From Nitrospina sp. (lineage in GTDB: Bacteria; Nitrospinota; Nitrospinia; Nitrospinales; JACRGP01): 35,378 bases of DNA. The DNA is taken from positions 1 through 35,378 of the forward strand of contig JACAVV010000043.1 of the NCBI GenBank assembly GCA_024648695.1, written 5' to 3'. This document shows, piece after piece, positions 35,254 through 35,378 of the stretch (position 1 is the first letter of the stretch; every line of letters begins with the position of its first letter). Made by a program: the position numbers and the translations under genes. The notes beneath the pieces are model-generated. The model worked only from the letters and a program-made list of their open reading frames with translations, was not told where the DNA came from and did no database searches.

Positions 35254-35378
35254 CTAGTGTCCGGGGAAACTTAGCTGATATTGTATAGGTTCTAAGTTGA
35301 TTTTTCTCAATCGTTGTGGGTTTAGAGTCAAAATGTCGATTAAAGCTTTCTTATCCATGAGTGTTTCCCTTATAACGC
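35254..35378 (-). CDS. C-terminal end of a frame open to the window edge, possibly a transposase
   Basis: A minus-strand frame is open from the right edge to TAG at 35254-35256. It reads VIRETLMDKKALIDIL and ends IQYQLSFPGH, with an internal ATG at 35358 that would give a 34-residue peptide. The stop falls within GTTTCCCCGGACACTAG. A coding frame running into such a sequence resembles the way compact insertion sequences end inside their terminal repeat. No catalytic region is visible, so the transposase call is inference. The alternative is a free-standing 34-residue peptide with a GGGA ribosome site. Confidence 0.3.
   Translation of the reverse strand, partial: VIRETLMDKKALIDILTLNPQRLRKINLEPIQYQLSFPGH

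Overview
The window looks like chromosomal DNA of a Gram-negative, diderm bacterium of moderate GC content with AT-rich intergenic spacers. It encodes a two-partner-secretion outer-membrane porin, a cytochrome-c/FTR1 iron permease, three c-di-GMP phosphodiesterase-type HD-GYP proteins and a type IV pilus assembly ATPase. The gene mix resembles marine Nitrospinota (Nitrospina-like) genomes. That placement is inference, because no rRNA or other phylogenetic marker is present. Both ends of the window look like fragments of insertion sequences, so the window may be a whole contig that broke at repeats.

Layout. 1-752: N-terminal piece of an IS1595-type transposase, a 186-bp MITE-like element and AT-rich spacer. 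753-2877: a REC-HD-GYP gene broken by one extra G in a G7 tract, then an intact HD-GYP gene. 3169-3789: an unknown protein. 3909-10374 (+): ftsE-ftsX-envC-like, ctpA, tsaD and an extended SDR, forming a cell-division, envelope-proteolysis and tRNA-modification block. 10340-12129 (-): gpsA-larB. 12312-14305 (+): a YfgM-like TPR protein, an M48 protease with LysM, and a small SH3-like reading frame that continues the protease frame after one stop codon. 14310-18260 (-): GAF-HD-GYP, a Rossmann protein, a secreted unknown and an EVE-domain protein. 18639-20558 (+): two aldolase-family enzymes behind a near-consensus promoter, then a small acidic protein. 20579-24309 (-): an iron-uptake pair behind a Fur box, a cytochrome c-FTR1 permease and a membrane-anchored seven-Asp-box propeller. 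24452-31731 (-): tpsB-tpsA, where TpsA is a beta-helix exoprotein ending in TPR and a caspase-like CHAT protease. 32272-35100 (-): a PilB-type ATPase with two N-terminal GAF domains. 35254-35378: a possible IS end.

The most interesting systems are three. First, a two-partner secretion locus whose passenger carries a C-terminal TPR-CHAT protease with its His/Cys dyad intact. Second, the iron-uptake pair, whose two proteins end in clearly related His/Cys-rich helical tails, suggesting a shared docking or metal-sensing module. Third, the signalling repertoire: three HD-GYP proteins (one frameshifted, with Glu at the phospho-acceptor site) and a PilB in which tandem GAF domains accompany a degenerate c-di-GMP-binding region. 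No tRNA, rRNA or CRISPR array was seen.
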